Source: Cupriavidus sp. MP-37
GTDB taxonomy: Bacteria; Pseudomonadota; Gammaproteobacteria; Burkholderiales; Burkholderiaceae
Assembly: GCF_020618415.1 (NCBI RefSeq)
Contig: NZ_CP085344.1
Span: 2,999,001 to 3,063,000, forward strand
Direction of reading: 5' to 3'
Length of the DNA stretch: 64,000 nucleotides
Part shown: positions 35,635 to 46,105 of the stretch, one piece after another
Layout: every line of letters begins with the position of its first letter
How positions within the stretch are numbered: the stretch's first letter is position 1
Program-made: the position numbers and the translations under genes
Notes under the pieces: generated by a model
Database searches by the model: none
What the model was told of the DNA's origin: nothing
What the model saw: only the letters and a program-made list of their open reading frames with translations

Positions 35635-37278
35635 ATGCTCCTGTCCAGCCGCCGCCGCTTCCATCCCCTGACCCTGGCCACCGTGGCGATGGCGCTGCTG
35701 ATCGCCGTGCCGGTGCTGGTGATCGCCTCGGCCGTGCTGCTGCCCGCCGGCGACACCTGGCGCCACCTGATCGACACGGTGCTGGCCGAGTACGTGCTCA
35801 ATACCGTCTGGCTGCTGTGCGGCGTCGCCGCGGGCGTGCTGCTGCTGGGCGTGACCACCGCCTGGCTGGTATCGACCTACCGCTTCCCCGGCCATGCGGC
35901 GATGGAATGGGCGCTGGTGCTGCCGATGGCGATGCCGGCCTATGTGATCGCCTACGCCTACACCGACGCGCTGCAGTTCGCCGGCCCGGTGCAGGGCTGG
36001 CTGCGCGAAGTCACCGGCTGGCGCGCGCGCGACTACTGGTTTCCGGAGATCCGCTCGCTCGGCGGCGCGATCGCGCTGTTCTCGCTGGTGCTGTACCCGT
36101 ACGTCTACCTGACCGCGCGCGCCGCCTTCCTGCAGCAGACCCAGAACACGCTGGAGGCGGCGCGCCTGCTCGGCCACGGTACCTGGAGCCGGCTCTGGCG
36201 CGTGGTGCTGCCGCTGGCACGCCCAGGCATCGTCGCCGGCACCGCGCTGGCGATGATGGAAACGCTGGCGGACTTCGGCACCGTGGCCTACTTCGCCATC
36301 CCGACCTTCTCCACCGGCATCTACCGCGCCTGGTTCTCGCTGGGCGACAAGAACGCCGCGGCGCAGCTGTCGGCCTGCATGCTGCTGTTCGTCGCCGCCA
36401 TCCTGCTGATCGAGCGCGCCAGCCGCGGCCGCGCGCAGGTGTTCGGCAACCAGCGCCGCGCCGCGGCCTGGACCCTGGACGGCGCGCGCGGCTGGCTGGC
36501 GCTGGCGGCGTGCCTGGTGCCGGTGCTGCTGGGCTTCCTGGTGCCCGCGCTGATGCTGTGCCGCATGGCCTTTACCGATGGCGACGCGCAGTTCGGCCCG
36601 CGCTTCTTCGGCCTGGTGCGCAACAGTTTCCTGCTGGCCAGCGCCACCGCGCTGGCGGCGGTGGCGGTCGCGCTGGCGGTGGGCTACGCCGCGCGCGCGG
36701 TCAACGGCAAGCGCAGCTGGCTGATGCGCGGCCTGACGCGGGTATGCGGCATGGGCTATGCGCTGCCGGGCTCGGTCATCGCGGTGGGCGTGCTGGTGCC
36801 GGTGGCGCGGCTGGACAATGCGCTGTCGGCGTGGCTGCAGCAGCAGTTCGGGGTGTCGGCCGGGCTGCTGCTGACCGGCGGCATCGCCGCGCTGGTCTAT
36901 GCGCTGCTGGTGCGTTTCCTGGGGGTGGCGCTGCAGACCGTCAACGCCGGGCTGGGCAAGATCACGCCCAGCATGGACGCCGCCGCGCGCAGCCTCGGCC
37001 ACGGCCCCGGCGCCACGCTGCGGCGCGTGCATCTGCCGATGCTGCGCGGCAGCCTGCTGACCGCCGCGCTGATCGTCTTTGTCGACGTGATGAAGGAACT
37101 GCCGGCCACCTTCGTGATGCGGCCGTTCAATTTCGACACGCTCGCAGTGCAGGCCTACAACCTGGCCGCCGACGAGCGGCTGACCGAGGCCGCCACCGCC
37201 TCGCTGGTGATCGTGGCGGTGGGGCTGCTGCCGGTGATCGTGCTGTCGCGCACGATCCGCCGCCAGGCGCAGCGCTGA
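35635..37278 (+). CDS. Iron(III)-type ABC transporter permease (double-length, FbpB/SfuB-like)
   Basis: A 547-residue inner-membrane permease made of two fused permease halves with about twelve helices. Both halves carry the EAA loop: EAARLLGHGTWSRLWRVVLP (about residue 175) and DAAARSLGHGPGATLRRVHL (about 448). This duplicated architecture is characteristic of FbpB/SfuB ferric iron permeases. The ATG at 35635 is not preceded by a strong ribosome site. It diverges from the ATPase gene by 153 bp; the binding-protein gene lies 1 kb further right on the other strand. It is followed by a HEAT-like gene on the same strand. Confidence 0.93.
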   Translation: MLLSSRRRFHPLTLATVAMALLIAVPVLVIASAVLLPAGDTWRHLIDTVLAEYVLNTVWLLCGVAAGVLLLGVTTAWLVSTYRFPGHAAMEWALVLPMAMPAYVIAYAYTDALQFAGPVQGWLREVTGWRARDYWFPEIRSLGGAIALFSLVLYPYVYLTARAAFLQQTQNTLEAARLLGHGTWSRLWRVVLPLARPGIVAGTALAMMETLADFGTVAYFAIPTFSTGIYRAWFSLGDKNAAAQLSACMLLFVAAILLIERASRGRAQVFGNQRRAAAWTLDGARGWLALAACLVPVLLGFLVPALMLCRMAFTDGDAQFGPRFFGLVRNSFLLASATALAAVAVALAVGYAARAVNGKRSWLMRGLTRVCGMGYALPGSVIAVGVLVPVARLDNALSAWLQQQFGVSAGLLLTGGIAALVYALLVRFLGVALQTVNAGLGKITPSMDAAARSLGHGPGATLRRVHLPMLRGSLLTAALIVFVDVMKELPATFVMRPFNFDTLAVQAYNLAADERLTEAATASLVIVAVGLLPVIVLSRTIRRQAQR

Positions 37279-37383
37279 GCCGCCCCAGTCGCGCTAAAGT
37301 CGCGCGCGCCCCGCGCCGATAGCCTCTTATGGCCCGGCCTCCGCCCGGGCGCGACCCGCGGCATGCCCGCCGCGCAAGAGCCT

Positions 37384-38055
37384 ATGCTGCGATATCACAT
37401 CCTGCTGTTCAAGTTGAACCGGCTCAGCCGCAACAAGCTGAGCGGCGTGGAAGAAGTCTCGCTGGCCGGACAGCTGGCCGAGATGATCGGCTCGCCCGAC
37501 ACCGCCGCGCGCGTGATCGACGACCTGTTCGACCATGCCAACCCGCAGGTACGCCGCATCGCGCTCAATGCGGTCCGCCGCGCGCGCCAATTCTCCGCGC
37601 CCGCGCTGCAGCCGGCGCTGGTGCGCCGCATGGCCGATGCCGAGGCGGCGGTGCGCCACGACGCCGTGTGGATCGTGCAGGAGACGCGCATGGACGGCGC
37701 CGAACTGCGCGCCGCGCTGCGCCGCCTGGCCGGCAAGGTACAACTGCCGTGGGACGCCGAGCGCGCCCGCGCCAATCCGGGCGATACCGCGCTGGCGGCG
37801 CAGGTGCGGGCGCGCATGGCGCTGGACAAGCTGCTGGAAAAGAGTGCGGCAGAGCGCAACCAGGCGCTGGCGGCGATGGCGCTGGGCGCGACCCCGGACC
37901 AGCCCTATGCCGAAGGCACGGTCGGCCACAAGGGCCTGCTGCATCGGGCGCTGGTACGCAGGCAGGCGGGGCGGCGGCTGAATAGCAGCGTCAAGCTGAC
38001 GTTCAGGAAGATCGAGCCGACGCAGGTGACGGGGAACAAGCGGTTCTTGCTGTAG
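37384..38055 (+). CDS. Hypothetical protein with HEAT-like repeats
   Basis: A 223-residue soluble protein of unknown function. Residues 30-130 are helical with repeated valine/arginine-rich pairs such as DHANPQVRRIALNAVRRARQ and ADAEAAVRHDAVWIVQETRM, the look of HEAT or armadillo-type repeats. The second half is basic (LVRRQAGRRLNSSVKLTFRK). I start at the ATG at 37384 (MLRYHILLFKLNRLSRNKLS); an ATG seven codons upstream (37363) is also possible. It follows the iron permease by about 105 bp, so it may be cotranscribed. A REP-like element comes next. Confidence 0.72.
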   Translation: MLRYHILLFKLNRLSRNKLSGVEEVSLAGQLAEMIGSPDTAARVIDDLFDHANPQVRRIALNAVRRARQFSAPALQPALVRRMADAEAAVRHDAVWIVQETRMDGAELRAALRRLAGKVQLPWDAERARANPGDTALAAQVRARMALDKLLEKSAAERNQALAAMALGATPDQPYAEGTVGHKGLLHRALVRRQAGRRLNSSVKLTFRKIEPTQVTGNKRFLL

Positions 38056-38110
38056 TCCGGACCTCGGGCCGCAAGGAGAAACCGCAGGCCTTTCCCATCC
38101 CGACTGTGTA

Positions 38111-38240
38111 CTCCCTCTCCCGCAAGCGGGAGAGGGTTGGGGTGAGGGCGGGAGCTTCCACGAAGTTCGAACGCCTCGCGCTTGCCACGCGCCCGCCCTC
38201 ACCCCCGCCCCTCTCCCGCACGCGGGAGAGGGGAGCAAAC
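38111..38240. repeat. REP-like paired palindrome, copy B
   Basis: Two hairpins, CCCTCTCCCGC/GCGGGAGAGGG (38113-38136) and CCCCTCTCCCGC/GCGGGAGAGGGG (38208-38233), with inward flanks TTGGGGTGAGGGCGGGAGC and GCGCCCGCCCTCACCCCCGC. The spacer shares CACGAAGT with copies C and D. It fills the gap between the convergent HEAT-like and iron-binding-protein genes. Confidence 0.88.
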
Positions 38241-38263
38241 CGGCAGCGGTTGGATCTGCCCGC

Positions 38264-39301
38264 TTACTTGAACCCCGCCCGATCCAACAGCTTCTGTGCC
38301 TGCGGCTGATACTTGCCCAGCTCCGCCACGTTGATGGCATCGGACTTGAACTCTCCCAGCGCTTCGAGCACGGGGTTGTTGACCTTCACGCCCTTCACCA
38401 CCGGCCATTCGTTGTTGCCGTCGGCAAAGTAGCGCTGCGCCTCGTCGCTGGCCAGGTACTCCAGGAACTTGACCGCCGCTTCCTTGTTGGGCGCGTGCTT
38501 GAGCATGCCGCCGCCAGAGATGTTCATATGCACGCCCTGGCTCGACTGGTTGGGCCACACCACGCCCAGCTTTTCGGCCACGGCCCTGTCTTCGGGCTTG
38601 GCCGACTTCAGCAGGCGCGCGATGTAGTAGGTGTTGGCGATGGCCACGTCGCACTCGCCCGCGGCAACCGCCTTGAGCTGGTCGGTGTCGCCGCCCTTGG
38701 GCACGCGCGCCAGGTTGGCGGCGACGCCGCGCGCCCATTGCTCGGTGCGGGCCTCGCCATCGTGGGCGATCAGGCTGGATACCAGCGACAGGTTGTAGAC
38801 ATGGCCGCTGGAACGCGTGCAGACCTTGCCCTTCCACTTGGGATCGGCCAGGTCTTCATAGTTGGCGATGTCGCCGGCCTTGACCGCGGCCTTGTTGTAG
38901 GCGATCACGCGGCCGCGCGCCGAGAAGCCGAACCACTCGCCGTTGGGATCGCGGTAGTTGGCCGGGATGCGCGATTCCAGCACCTTCGACTTCACCGGCG
39001 CGAACACGCCGGCCTGCTGGGCGCGCCACAGGCGCCCGATATCCACCGTGATGAACACGTCCGCCGGACTGTTGGCGCCTTCATTGCGGATGCGCTCCAG
39101 CAGCGGATCTTCCTGGCCTTCGATGCGGTTGATCTTGATCCCGGTCTGCTTGGTGAAGTTGGCGTACAGCGCCTCGTCGGTCTGGTAATGCCGCGCGGTG
39201 TAGAGGTTGAGCACCTTTTCCTGCGCTGCCGCGGCAAGCGGCAGCGTCAGCAGGGCCAGTGCCGCGGCGCGCGGCAGCAAGGTTCGGATGGTGGTTTTCA
39301 C
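38264..39301 (-). CDS. Iron(III)-type ABC transporter substrate-binding protein (FbpA/FutA-like)
   Basis: A 345-residue periplasmic receptor. The start is a GTG (39299-39301) with GGGGAG eight bases upstream, giving a signal peptide (MKTTIRTLLPRAAALALLTL, cleavage at AAA before QEKVL). The mature protein starts VLNLYTARHYQTDEALYANF and holds QEDPLLERIRNEGANSPADV and VITVDIGRLWRAQQAGVF-type motifs typical of ferric-iron receptors (FutA/FbpA), with a tyrosine-rich C-lobe (VAIANTYYIARLL) like the iron-ligand tyrosine pair. It is convergent with the HEAT-like gene, so the transporter is encoded in three separate transcripts. Confidence 0.92.
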   Translation of the reverse strand: MKTTIRTLLPRAAALALLTLPLAAAAQEKVLNLYTARHYQTDEALYANFTKQTGIKINRIEGQEDPLLERIRNEGANSPADVFITVDIGRLWRAQQAGVFAPVKSKVLESRIPANYRDPNGEWFGFSARGRVIAYNKAAVKAGDIANYEDLADPKWKGKVCTRSSGHVYNLSLVSSLIAHDGEARTEQWARGVAANLARVPKGGDTDQLKAVAAGECDVAIANTYYIARLLKSAKPEDRAVAEKLGVVWPNQSSQGVHMNISGGGMLKHAPNKEAAVKFLEYLASDEAQRYFADGNNEWPVVKGVKVNNPVLEALGEFKSDAINVAELGKYQPQAQKLLDRAGFK

Positions 39302-39484
39302 GCGGTTGGCTCCCCAGCATGGTTTGGGCAGCCGCCGGGCACCCCCAAGGCCGCCCGGTGATGGATTCCGGTCAGCGGAAAACAATATTGATTCTTGTTC
39401 AGGCGGTCAAATTACATTTCTGTCATGTTGGACGGCGCTTGCCCGGGGTCAAGATGACCCCTCAACACCGGCGCCGCCGCGGCC

Positions 39485-39838
39485 TCAGCCGCGACGTACC
39501 CACACCACCTTGCCGGCCTGGATGCCAAGCGTGCGCCGCTGCGGGTTGTAGTCCATGGTGCCGGGAAACTGCTGGCCGTCGCGTTCGCCCAGGCGCCACG
39601 CGCAGCCTTGCAGCAGGCCGATGACTTCGGCCTCGGGCTTGCCGACCAGCGCGTCGTCGGCCAGCTTGTCGGCGGCACAGCCGGCCGGCGTGCCGCGCGA
39701 ACCTTGCGGGCCGGGCGCCGGTGCGGCGGCAGCCGGCTCGGCCGGCGCGGCGGCGCAGCCGGCCAGCAAGGCGCCGCCGGCGACCACCCACAGCAGTTGA
39801 TGGGTCCGGCTGCGCATCATGGCAAGCATCGCGATCAT
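39485..39838 (-). CDS. I78-family peptidase inhibitor lipoprotein
   Basis: A 117-residue exported lipoprotein. The signal ends with lipobox ALLAGC (Cys at about residue 28), followed by an Ala/Pro-rich linker. The remainder resembles the I78 serine-peptidase inhibitor family: CAADKLADDALVGKPEAE then FPGTMDYNPQRRTLGIQAGK and VVWVRRG. The ATG at 39836-39838 is preceded by AGGAGAAT. It stands alone between the iron receptor and the alcohol dehydrogenase genes. The target peptidase is unknown; a role in protecting the envelope from foreign proteases would fit the family. Confidence 0.82.
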   Translation of the reverse strand: MIAMLAMMRSRTHQLLWVVAGGALLAGCAAAPAEPAAAAPAPGPQGSRGTPAGCAADKLADDALVGKPEAEVIGLLQGCAWRLGERDGQQFPGTMDYNPQRRTLGIQAGKVVWVRRG

Positions 39839-40082
39839 GGGATTCTCCTGTCAGGGTTGGCGAGTCTGTGGATTCTGGGACACATGGCGTCCGGGGCGGT
39901 TCAGTTTCTTTGCACCCGGATCTGAAACTTTTGGTGGATCGGCACCGGGGCGGCGCATCGGTTACCTGGCTTGCGCTTGACCTGGATAAACGGCGCTATA
40001 ACCCATGCGTGCTATCAAGGTTCACGCAGGCCCGGCAAGCGCCGGGCCCGTTCGCCCAAACCGTACCCACTGGGAGAAACGC

Positions 40083-41183
40083 ATGACCGCAATGATGAAA
40101 GCCGCCGTCTTTGTCGAACCCGGCCGCATCGAACTGGCCGACAAGCCCATCCCCGATGTCGGCCCCAACGATGCGCTGGTGCGCATCACCACCACCACGA
40201 TCTGTGGCACCGACGTGCATATCCTCAAGGGCGAATACCCGGTCGCGCGAGGCCTGACGGTGGGCCACGAGCCGGTCGGCGTGATCGAGAAGCTGGGCAG
40301 CGCCGTGGCCGGATACCGCGAAGGCCAGCGCGTCATTGCCGGCGCGATCTGCCCCAACTTCAATTCCTACGCGGCGCAGGACGGCGTGGCCTCGCAGGAC
40401 GGCAGCTACCTGGTGCCGCAGGGGCTGTGCGGCTGCCACGGCTACAAGGCCACCGCGGGCTGGCGCTTCGGCAACCTGATCGACGGCACGCAGGCGGAGT
40501 ATGTGCTGGTGCCCGATGCGCAGGCCAACCTCGCACCGATCCCGGACGGGCTCACCGACGAACAGGTGCTGATGTGCCCGGACATCATGTCGACCGGGTT
40601 CAAGGGCGCGGAGAATGCCAACATCCGCATCGGCGACACCGTCGCGGTCTTCGCCCAGGGCCCGATCGGCCTGTGCGCGACCGCCGGTGCGCGGCTGTGC
40701 GGCGCGACCACCATCATCGCCATCGACGGCAACGACCACCGGCTCGAGATCGCGCGCAAGATGGGCGCGGACGTCGCGCTCAATTTCCGCGACTGCGATG
40801 TGGTCGATGAAATCATGAAGCTGACCGGCGGCCGCGGTGTCGATGCCTCGATCGAGGCGCTCGGCACCCAGGCAACCTTCGAGCAGGCCTTGCGCGTGCT
40901 CAAGCCTGGCGGCACGCTGTCCAGCCTGGGGGTGTACTCGGGCGACCTGACCATCCCGCTGTCGGCCTTTGCCGCAGGGCTGGGCGACCACAAGATCAAC
41001 ACGGCGCTGTGCCCCGGCGGCAAGGAGCGCATGCGCCGGCTGGTCAATGTGATCGAATCGGGCCGGGTGGACCTGGGCCTGCTGGTGACCCATCACTACC
41101 CGCTGGAAGATATCGTCGCGGCGTATGACCTGTTCGCCAACCAGCGCGACGGCGTGCTGAAGATCGCCATCAAGCCGCACTGA
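40083..41183 (+). CDS. Zinc-dependent secondary alcohol dehydrogenase (tetrameric TBADH-like)
   Basis: A 366-residue medium-chain dehydrogenase. Catalytic zinc ligands appear as Cys in TTTTICGTDVHILKG, His-Glu in VGHEPVG, and Asp in LMCPDIMSTGFKGAE. The structural-zinc cysteine cluster is absent, as in the secondary alcohol dehydrogenases of Clostridium and Thermoanaerobacter. The nucleotide motif FAQGPIGLCATAGARLCGA is followed by AIDGNDHR; the Asp at the end of the second strand suggests NAD rather than NADP. The ATG at 40083 (MTAMMKAAVFVEPG) follows GGGAGAAACGC. It is monocistronic, facing the convergent lipoprotein gene. Substrate is likely a short-chain alcohol but not determinable here. 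Confidence 0.93.
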   Translation: MTAMMKAAVFVEPGRIELADKPIPDVGPNDALVRITTTTICGTDVHILKGEYPVARGLTVGHEPVGVIEKLGSAVAGYREGQRVIAGAICPNFNSYAAQDGVASQDGSYLVPQGLCGCHGYKATAGWRFGNLIDGTQAEYVLVPDAQANLAPIPDGLTDEQVLMCPDIMSTGFKGAENANIRIGDTVAVFAQGPIGLCATAGARLCGATTIIAIDGNDHRLEIARKMGADVALNFRDCDVVDEIMKLTGGRGVDASIEALGTQATFEQALRVLKPGGTLSSLGVYSGDLTIPLSAFAAGLGDHKINTALCPGGKERMRRLVNVIESGRVDLGLLVTHHYPLEDIVAAYDLFANQRDGVLKIAIKPH

Positions 41184-41216
41184 GCAGCGCCGGCCGTGGG
41201 CGGGCGCCGCGGATGC

Positions 41217-41666
41217 TCAGCCCCTGGCGCGGTTGGCCAGGGTCTTCATCGCATCGGCCGGCAGCGGGCCGTGGCAGGTGCGTTCGCCGCCGGCCTCGCT
41301 GACCACCAGCCATACCTGGCCGGGCTTGTCTTTCGGGTGCAGCAGCCACGCCGGGCCGCGCGCATTGCTGCTCGGCGGCAGGTCTTCCAGCACGCCGGTG
41401 CTGGCCGATTGCAGCATCACCGCGCATTCGTTGGCCGGCACGCGGGTGGCCGAGAGAAAGGCCGGATTGCCGACCACCTCGGGCAAGGCCGAGTCCGGCG
41501 CGCGCAGGAAGGCATCGACATCGAACTTGCTGGCGCCTCCGCCACTGCTGGCGCATGCCGCCAGCGCAAACACACCAGCGCCGGCCAGCAACGCCGCGCC
41601 ACGGCGGCGCCGGGTTCTGCCCGATCCAGTCGACTCTTCGTGCGCATCCACCATGGCGGCCCTCAT
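41217..41666 (-). CDS. Small lipoprotein cotranscribed with lolA
   Basis: A 149-residue predicted lipoprotein. It begins at the ATG at 41664-41666, which overlaps the lolA stop by 4 bp (ATGA), or at an ATG four codons on (41654). The signal segment [20 protein letters not shown] has a lipobox Cys at about residue 39 with an arginine-rich n-region. The mature part ([20 protein letters not shown] then [19 protein letters not shown]) has no family I recognise. Translational coupling to lolA suggests an outer-membrane lipoprotein or a helper of lipoprotein sorting, but that is inferred from context. Confidence 0.72.
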   Translation of the reverse strand: MRAAMVDAHEESTGSGRTRRRRGAALLAGAGVFALAACASSGGGASKFDVDAFLRAPDSALPEVVGNPAFLSATRVPANECAVMLQSASTGVLEDLPPSSNARGPAWLLHPKDKPGQVWLVVSEAGGERTCHGPLPADAMKTLANRARG

Positions 41667-42298
41667 TGCTTCATCACGTCGGCGCCCTTGGGCACCGTGA
41701 ACCGGAACGCATCGGCCGCCAGCGGCGGGTTCTTCTGCATGCCAGTGAAGGTCAGCAGCGTGGTGTTGCCGAACGCGTCGCGCAGCTCCATCGCCTCGAG
41801 ATTGCCGGCCTTGAAGCCGATGCCGATGCGCTCGAACTGCGTGTCTTTCGCCTTGGGTGTCAGCTCCAGCCATTCCACGCCATCGCGCGTCGGCCCGTTC
41901 CTGACCACGAAGTTCTTGTCGAGGTCATTGCTGCCGAACAGGATTGCCGCCGGGCTGGAACCCAGCGCGCCGTCGAGCTTGCGCTCGGTGACCTGGTTCA
42001 GGTCCTTGTCATAGATGTACAGGGTCTGGCCGTCGGCCTGCAGCAGCTGCTCGTAGGGTTTGGTATAGCGCCAGGTGAACTTGCCCGGGCGCGAGAACAC
42101 GAAGGTGCCGCTGGACGTGCCGGTCACCTTGACATTGGCGCCCTGCCCCTTGACCTGGCGCTGCGTGAATTCGCCGCGCGCGCTCTTCACGCCGGTGACA
42201 AAGCTCTGCAGCTGGTCGGTGGCGGCGGCATGGGCCGGCGCCTGCAGCGCAAACATCGCCAGCGCGGCGCAAGCCGACACGAGGATGCGGTTTCGCAT
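41663..42298 (-). CDS. lolA: Outer-membrane lipoprotein carrier protein LolA
   Basis: Periplasmic chaperone that carries lipoproteins from the inner membrane complex LolCDE to LolB. It is 211 aa with a signal peptide ([23 protein letters not shown] before AATDQ). Family stretches: [40 protein letters not shown] and [20 protein letters not shown]. It lies downstream of ftsK on the same strand with a 159-bp gap. In E. coli it is followed by rarA and serS; here those genes lie about 7 kb further on. Confidence 0.97.
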   Translation of the reverse strand: MRNRILVSACAALAMFALQAPAHAAATDQLQSFVTGVKSARGEFTQRQVKGQGANVKVTGTSSGTFVFSRPGKFTWRYTKPYEQLLQADGQTLYIYDKDLNQVTERKLDGALGSSPAAILFGSNDLDKNFVVRNGPTRDGVEWLELTPKAKDTQFERIGIGFKAGNLEAMELRDAFGNTTLLTFTGMQKNPPLAADAFRFTVPKGADVMKQ

Positions 42299-42457
42299 GG
42301 TTCGGGTCCTGGTAGTTGTAGGGATGTTGCCGCACCCACCTCGGGCACGGGCAACCTGTCCTTTTAGAGCGGCCGGCTGCGCGGGGATTCCGCGTGCCGC
42401 GCGCCGGCGGGTAACGGGATATTACGAGGGATACTCCGCCGGCCGCGCGAGCGGCGC

Positions 42458-44794
42458 TCAGTCATCTTCGCGCGCGGCGCCGCCACCCTGCACCAGGATG
42501 TCGCGGTTGCCGTTGCCCGACATGGCCGAGACCAGGCCGGCCTTCTCCATGTCCTCGAGCAGCCGCGCCGCGCGGTTGTAGCCGATGCGCAGGTGGCGCT
42601 GCACCAGCGAGATCGACGCGCGTCGGTTCTTCAGCACCACCTCGACCGCCTGGTCATACAGCGGATCGGCTTCACCGCCGCCGCCGCCGATGCCGGCGCC
42701 GCCGCCGAAGCCGTCGCCACCGCCGCCGTCATCGGTCAGGCCGCCTTCCAGGATGCCCTCGATGTAGTTGGCCTCGCCGGATTCCTTGAGCTTCTCCACC
42801 ACCCGGTGGACTTCTTCGTCCGAGACAAAGGCGCCGTGCACGCGCACCGGCAGGCCGGTGCCGGGCGCCAGGTAGAGCATGTCGCCCATGCCCAGCAGGG
42901 TTTCGGCGCCCTGCTGGTCGAGAATGGTGCGCGAATCGATCTTGCTGCTGACCTGGAACGCGATCCGGGTCGGCACGTTGGCCTTGATCAGGCCGGTGAT
43001 CACGTCCACCGACGGGCGCTGCGTGGCCAGCACCAGGTGCAGGCCGGCGGCGCGCGCCTTCTGCGCGATGCGCGCGATCAGTTCTTCCACCTTCTTGCCG
43101 ACCACCATCATCAGGTCGGCCAGCTCGTCGATGACGATGACGATGGTGGGCAGCTTTTCCAGCGGCTCGGGCGCGTCCGGGGTCAGGCTGAACGGGTTCG
43201 GGATCTTCTCTTCCCTGGCCGCGGCCTCGTCGATCTTCTTGTTGTAGCCGGCCAGGTTGCGCACGCCCAGCTTGCTCATCAGCTTGTAGCGGCGCTCCAT
43301 CTCGCCGACCGCCCAGTTGAGCGCGTTGCCGGCCTGGCGCATGTCGGTCACCACCGGGCACAGCAGGTGCGGGATGCCCTCGTAGACGCTCATTTCCAGC
43401 ATCTTCGGGTCGATCAGGATCAGGCGCACGCTTTCGGCCTTGGCCTTGTACAGCAGCGACAGGATCATCGCGTTGATGCCCACCGACTTGCCCGAGCCCG
43501 TGGTGCCGGCCACCATGCAATGCGGCATGCGCGCCAGGTCGGCCACCATCGGCTTGCCGGCAATGTCCTTGCCCAGCGCCATGGTCAGGCTGGACGCGCT
43601 CTCGTTGTAGACCTGCGAGCCCAGGATTTCCGACAGGCGCACGGTCTGGCGCTTCGGGTTGGGCAGCTCCAGCCCCATGTAGTTCTTGCCCGGGATGGTC
43701 TCGACCACGCGGATCGACACCAGCGACAGCGAGCGCGCCAGGTCGCGCGCCAGGTTCACCACCTGGCTGCCCTTGACCCCGGTGGCGGGCTCGATCTCGT
43801 ACCGGGTGATGACCGGGCCCGGGTAGGCCGCCACCACCTTGACCTCGACGCCGAAGTCCTTGAGCTTTTTCTCGATCAGGCGCGAGGTGAATTCCAGGGT
43901 CTCGGCGCTGACGGTTTCCTGGTGCGGCGGGATCGGATCCAGCAGCGACAGCGGCGGCAGGTCCGAATCCTGGATATCGGCGAACAGCGGCTGCTGCTTC
44001 TCGCGCTCGACGCGCTCGTGCTTGGGCACCGCCTGCGGGCGCACGATCTGCACCGGCGCGGCCTCTTCGATGCGCACGCGCTGCACTTCGACGGTTTCCT
44101 TGCGCTCGGTCTTGGCGGCCTCGCCGATGATGCGGTCCTGCTTGCTTTCGCGGCGGGCCTTGAAGCCCAGGAACAAGGTCTCGACAAAGCCGCCGATCTG
44201 CTCGGCCACGCTCAGCCACGAAAAATGGAAGAACAGCGACAGCCCGATTGCCAGCAGCAGCAACAGCAGCAGCGTGGCGCCGGTAAAGCCCAGCGCCACC
44301 TGCAGCCAGCCGCCGAGCAGGTCGCCCAGCACGCCGCCGGGCGCGCGCGGCAGCGCGGCGCGCAGCGGGTACATGCGGATCGCCTCCAGGCCCATGCTGG
44401 AGAACAGGGTCAGCACGAAGCCGATCCAGCTGACGGTCACGCCCTGGCGGTGCAGGCTGTGGTCGGTGCGCTCCGGCAGCTCGGCGGTCAGCGTGCGCCA
44501 GCCGCGCCAGCAGCGGCGCACCAGCAGCACCGCCAGCCAGTAGGCGGAAAAGCCGAAGATGAAGAACAGCACATCCGCCACCCAGGCGCCGACGCGGCCG
44601 CCCAGGTTATGGATATCGGCCACCTGGTTGGCATGCGACCAGCCGGGATCGGTCTTGCTGTAGCTCGCCAGCACGCACAGGAAACCCAGCGTGACGGCCA
44701 GCAGCAGGAACCAGCGGACCTCGCCCAGCAGTTTGCCGATGCGGGATGGCAAGGCTGAGGGATCGGTGCGGGTGGTCGTGGTAGCTCGGGCCAT
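42458..44794 (-). CDS. ftsK: DNA translocase FtsK
   Basis: A 778-residue septal DNA pump that segregates chromosome termini and activates XerCD at dif. The N-terminus holds four transmembrane segments (about 25-190). There is only a short linker, then the RecA-like motor: Walker [21 protein letters not shown] (about residue 430) and Walker [21 protein letters not shown]. The C-terminal gamma domain (about 700-778, [20 protein letters not shown]) recognises KOPS. A Gly-rich insert ([20 protein letters not shown]) precedes the gamma domain. It is much shorter than E. coli FtsK because the linker is short, as in other beta-proteobacteria. It diverges from trxB. Confidence 0.98.
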   Translation of the reverse strand: MARATTTTRTDPSALPSRIGKLLGEVRWFLLLAVTLGFLCVLASYSKTDPGWSHANQVADIHNLGGRVGAWVADVLFFIFGFSAYWLAVLLVRRCWRGWRTLTAELPERTDHSLHRQGVTVSWIGFVLTLFSSMGLEAIRMYPLRAALPRAPGGVLGDLLGGWLQVALGFTGATLLLLLLLAIGLSLFFHFSWLSVAEQIGGFVETLFLGFKARRESKQDRIIGEAAKTERKETVEVQRVRIEEAAPVQIVRPQAVPKHERVEREKQQPLFADIQDSDLPPLSLLDPIPPHQETVSAETLEFTSRLIEKKLKDFGVEVKVVAAYPGPVITRYEIEPATGVKGSQVVNLARDLARSLSLVSIRVVETIPGKNYMGLELPNPKRQTVRLSEILGSQVYNESASSLTMALGKDIAGKPMVADLARMPHCMVAGTTGSGKSVGINAMILSLLYKAKAESVRLILIDPKMLEMSVYEGIPHLLCPVVTDMRQAGNALNWAVGEMERRYKLMSKLGVRNLAGYNKKIDEAAAREEKIPNPFSLTPDAPEPLEKLPTIVIVIDELADLMMVVGKKVEELIARIAQKARAAGLHLVLATQRPSVDVITGLIKANVPTRIAFQVSSKIDSRTILDQQGAETLLGMGDMLYLAPGTGLPVRVHGAFVSDEEVHRVVEKLKESGEANYIEGILEGGLTDDGGGGDGFGGGAGIGGGGGEADPLYDQAVEVVLKNRRASISLVQRHLRIGYNRAARLLEDMEKAGLVSAMSGNGNRDILVQGGGAAREDD

Positions 44795-44965
44795 GCCTGG
44801 TTGAAACTCGCGTGTTAGGGATTCCGGATCGGTTTCGGACCGATGCCGCCGGCGGCCGGCGTTCTCTCGCCGGGTGACGGACAGGCATCGTGGCGGCCAT
44901 TTTAACGTGGCCCGGGACTATCGCACCCATTGGAATTTGCAACAGTGAGCAAATGCGGCTCCTCT

Positions 44966-45993
<1,028 letters not shown>

Positions 45994-46003
45994 GCAGCCC
46001 TTC

Positions 46004-46030
46004 CGCCGGCGGCCATGACTGCCGCCGGCG
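46004..46030 (+). terminator. GC-rich hairpin after trxB
   Basis: A perfect 10-bp stem CGCCGGCGGC / GCCGCCGGCG with a 7-nt loop, just after the trxB stop. There is no U-tract, so it may stabilise the 3' end rather than terminate alone. Confidence 0.45.
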
Positions 46031-46071
46031 CGTCACACGGGCTGCGCCCCGCTCGCGGCCCCGCCAGTCGA

Positions 46072-46077
46072 TATAAT
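46072..46077 (+). promoter_or_regulatory. -10 box for the Smr gene
   Basis: Exact TATAAT at 46072-46077, 29 bp ahead of the Smr ATG (46106). A -35 is not clear in the GC-rich upstream sequence. The ribosome site GGAG is at 46092-46095. Confidence 0.45.
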
Positions 46078-46105
46078 CGGCGCCGAGCCTCCGGAGATTT
46101 TTTCA

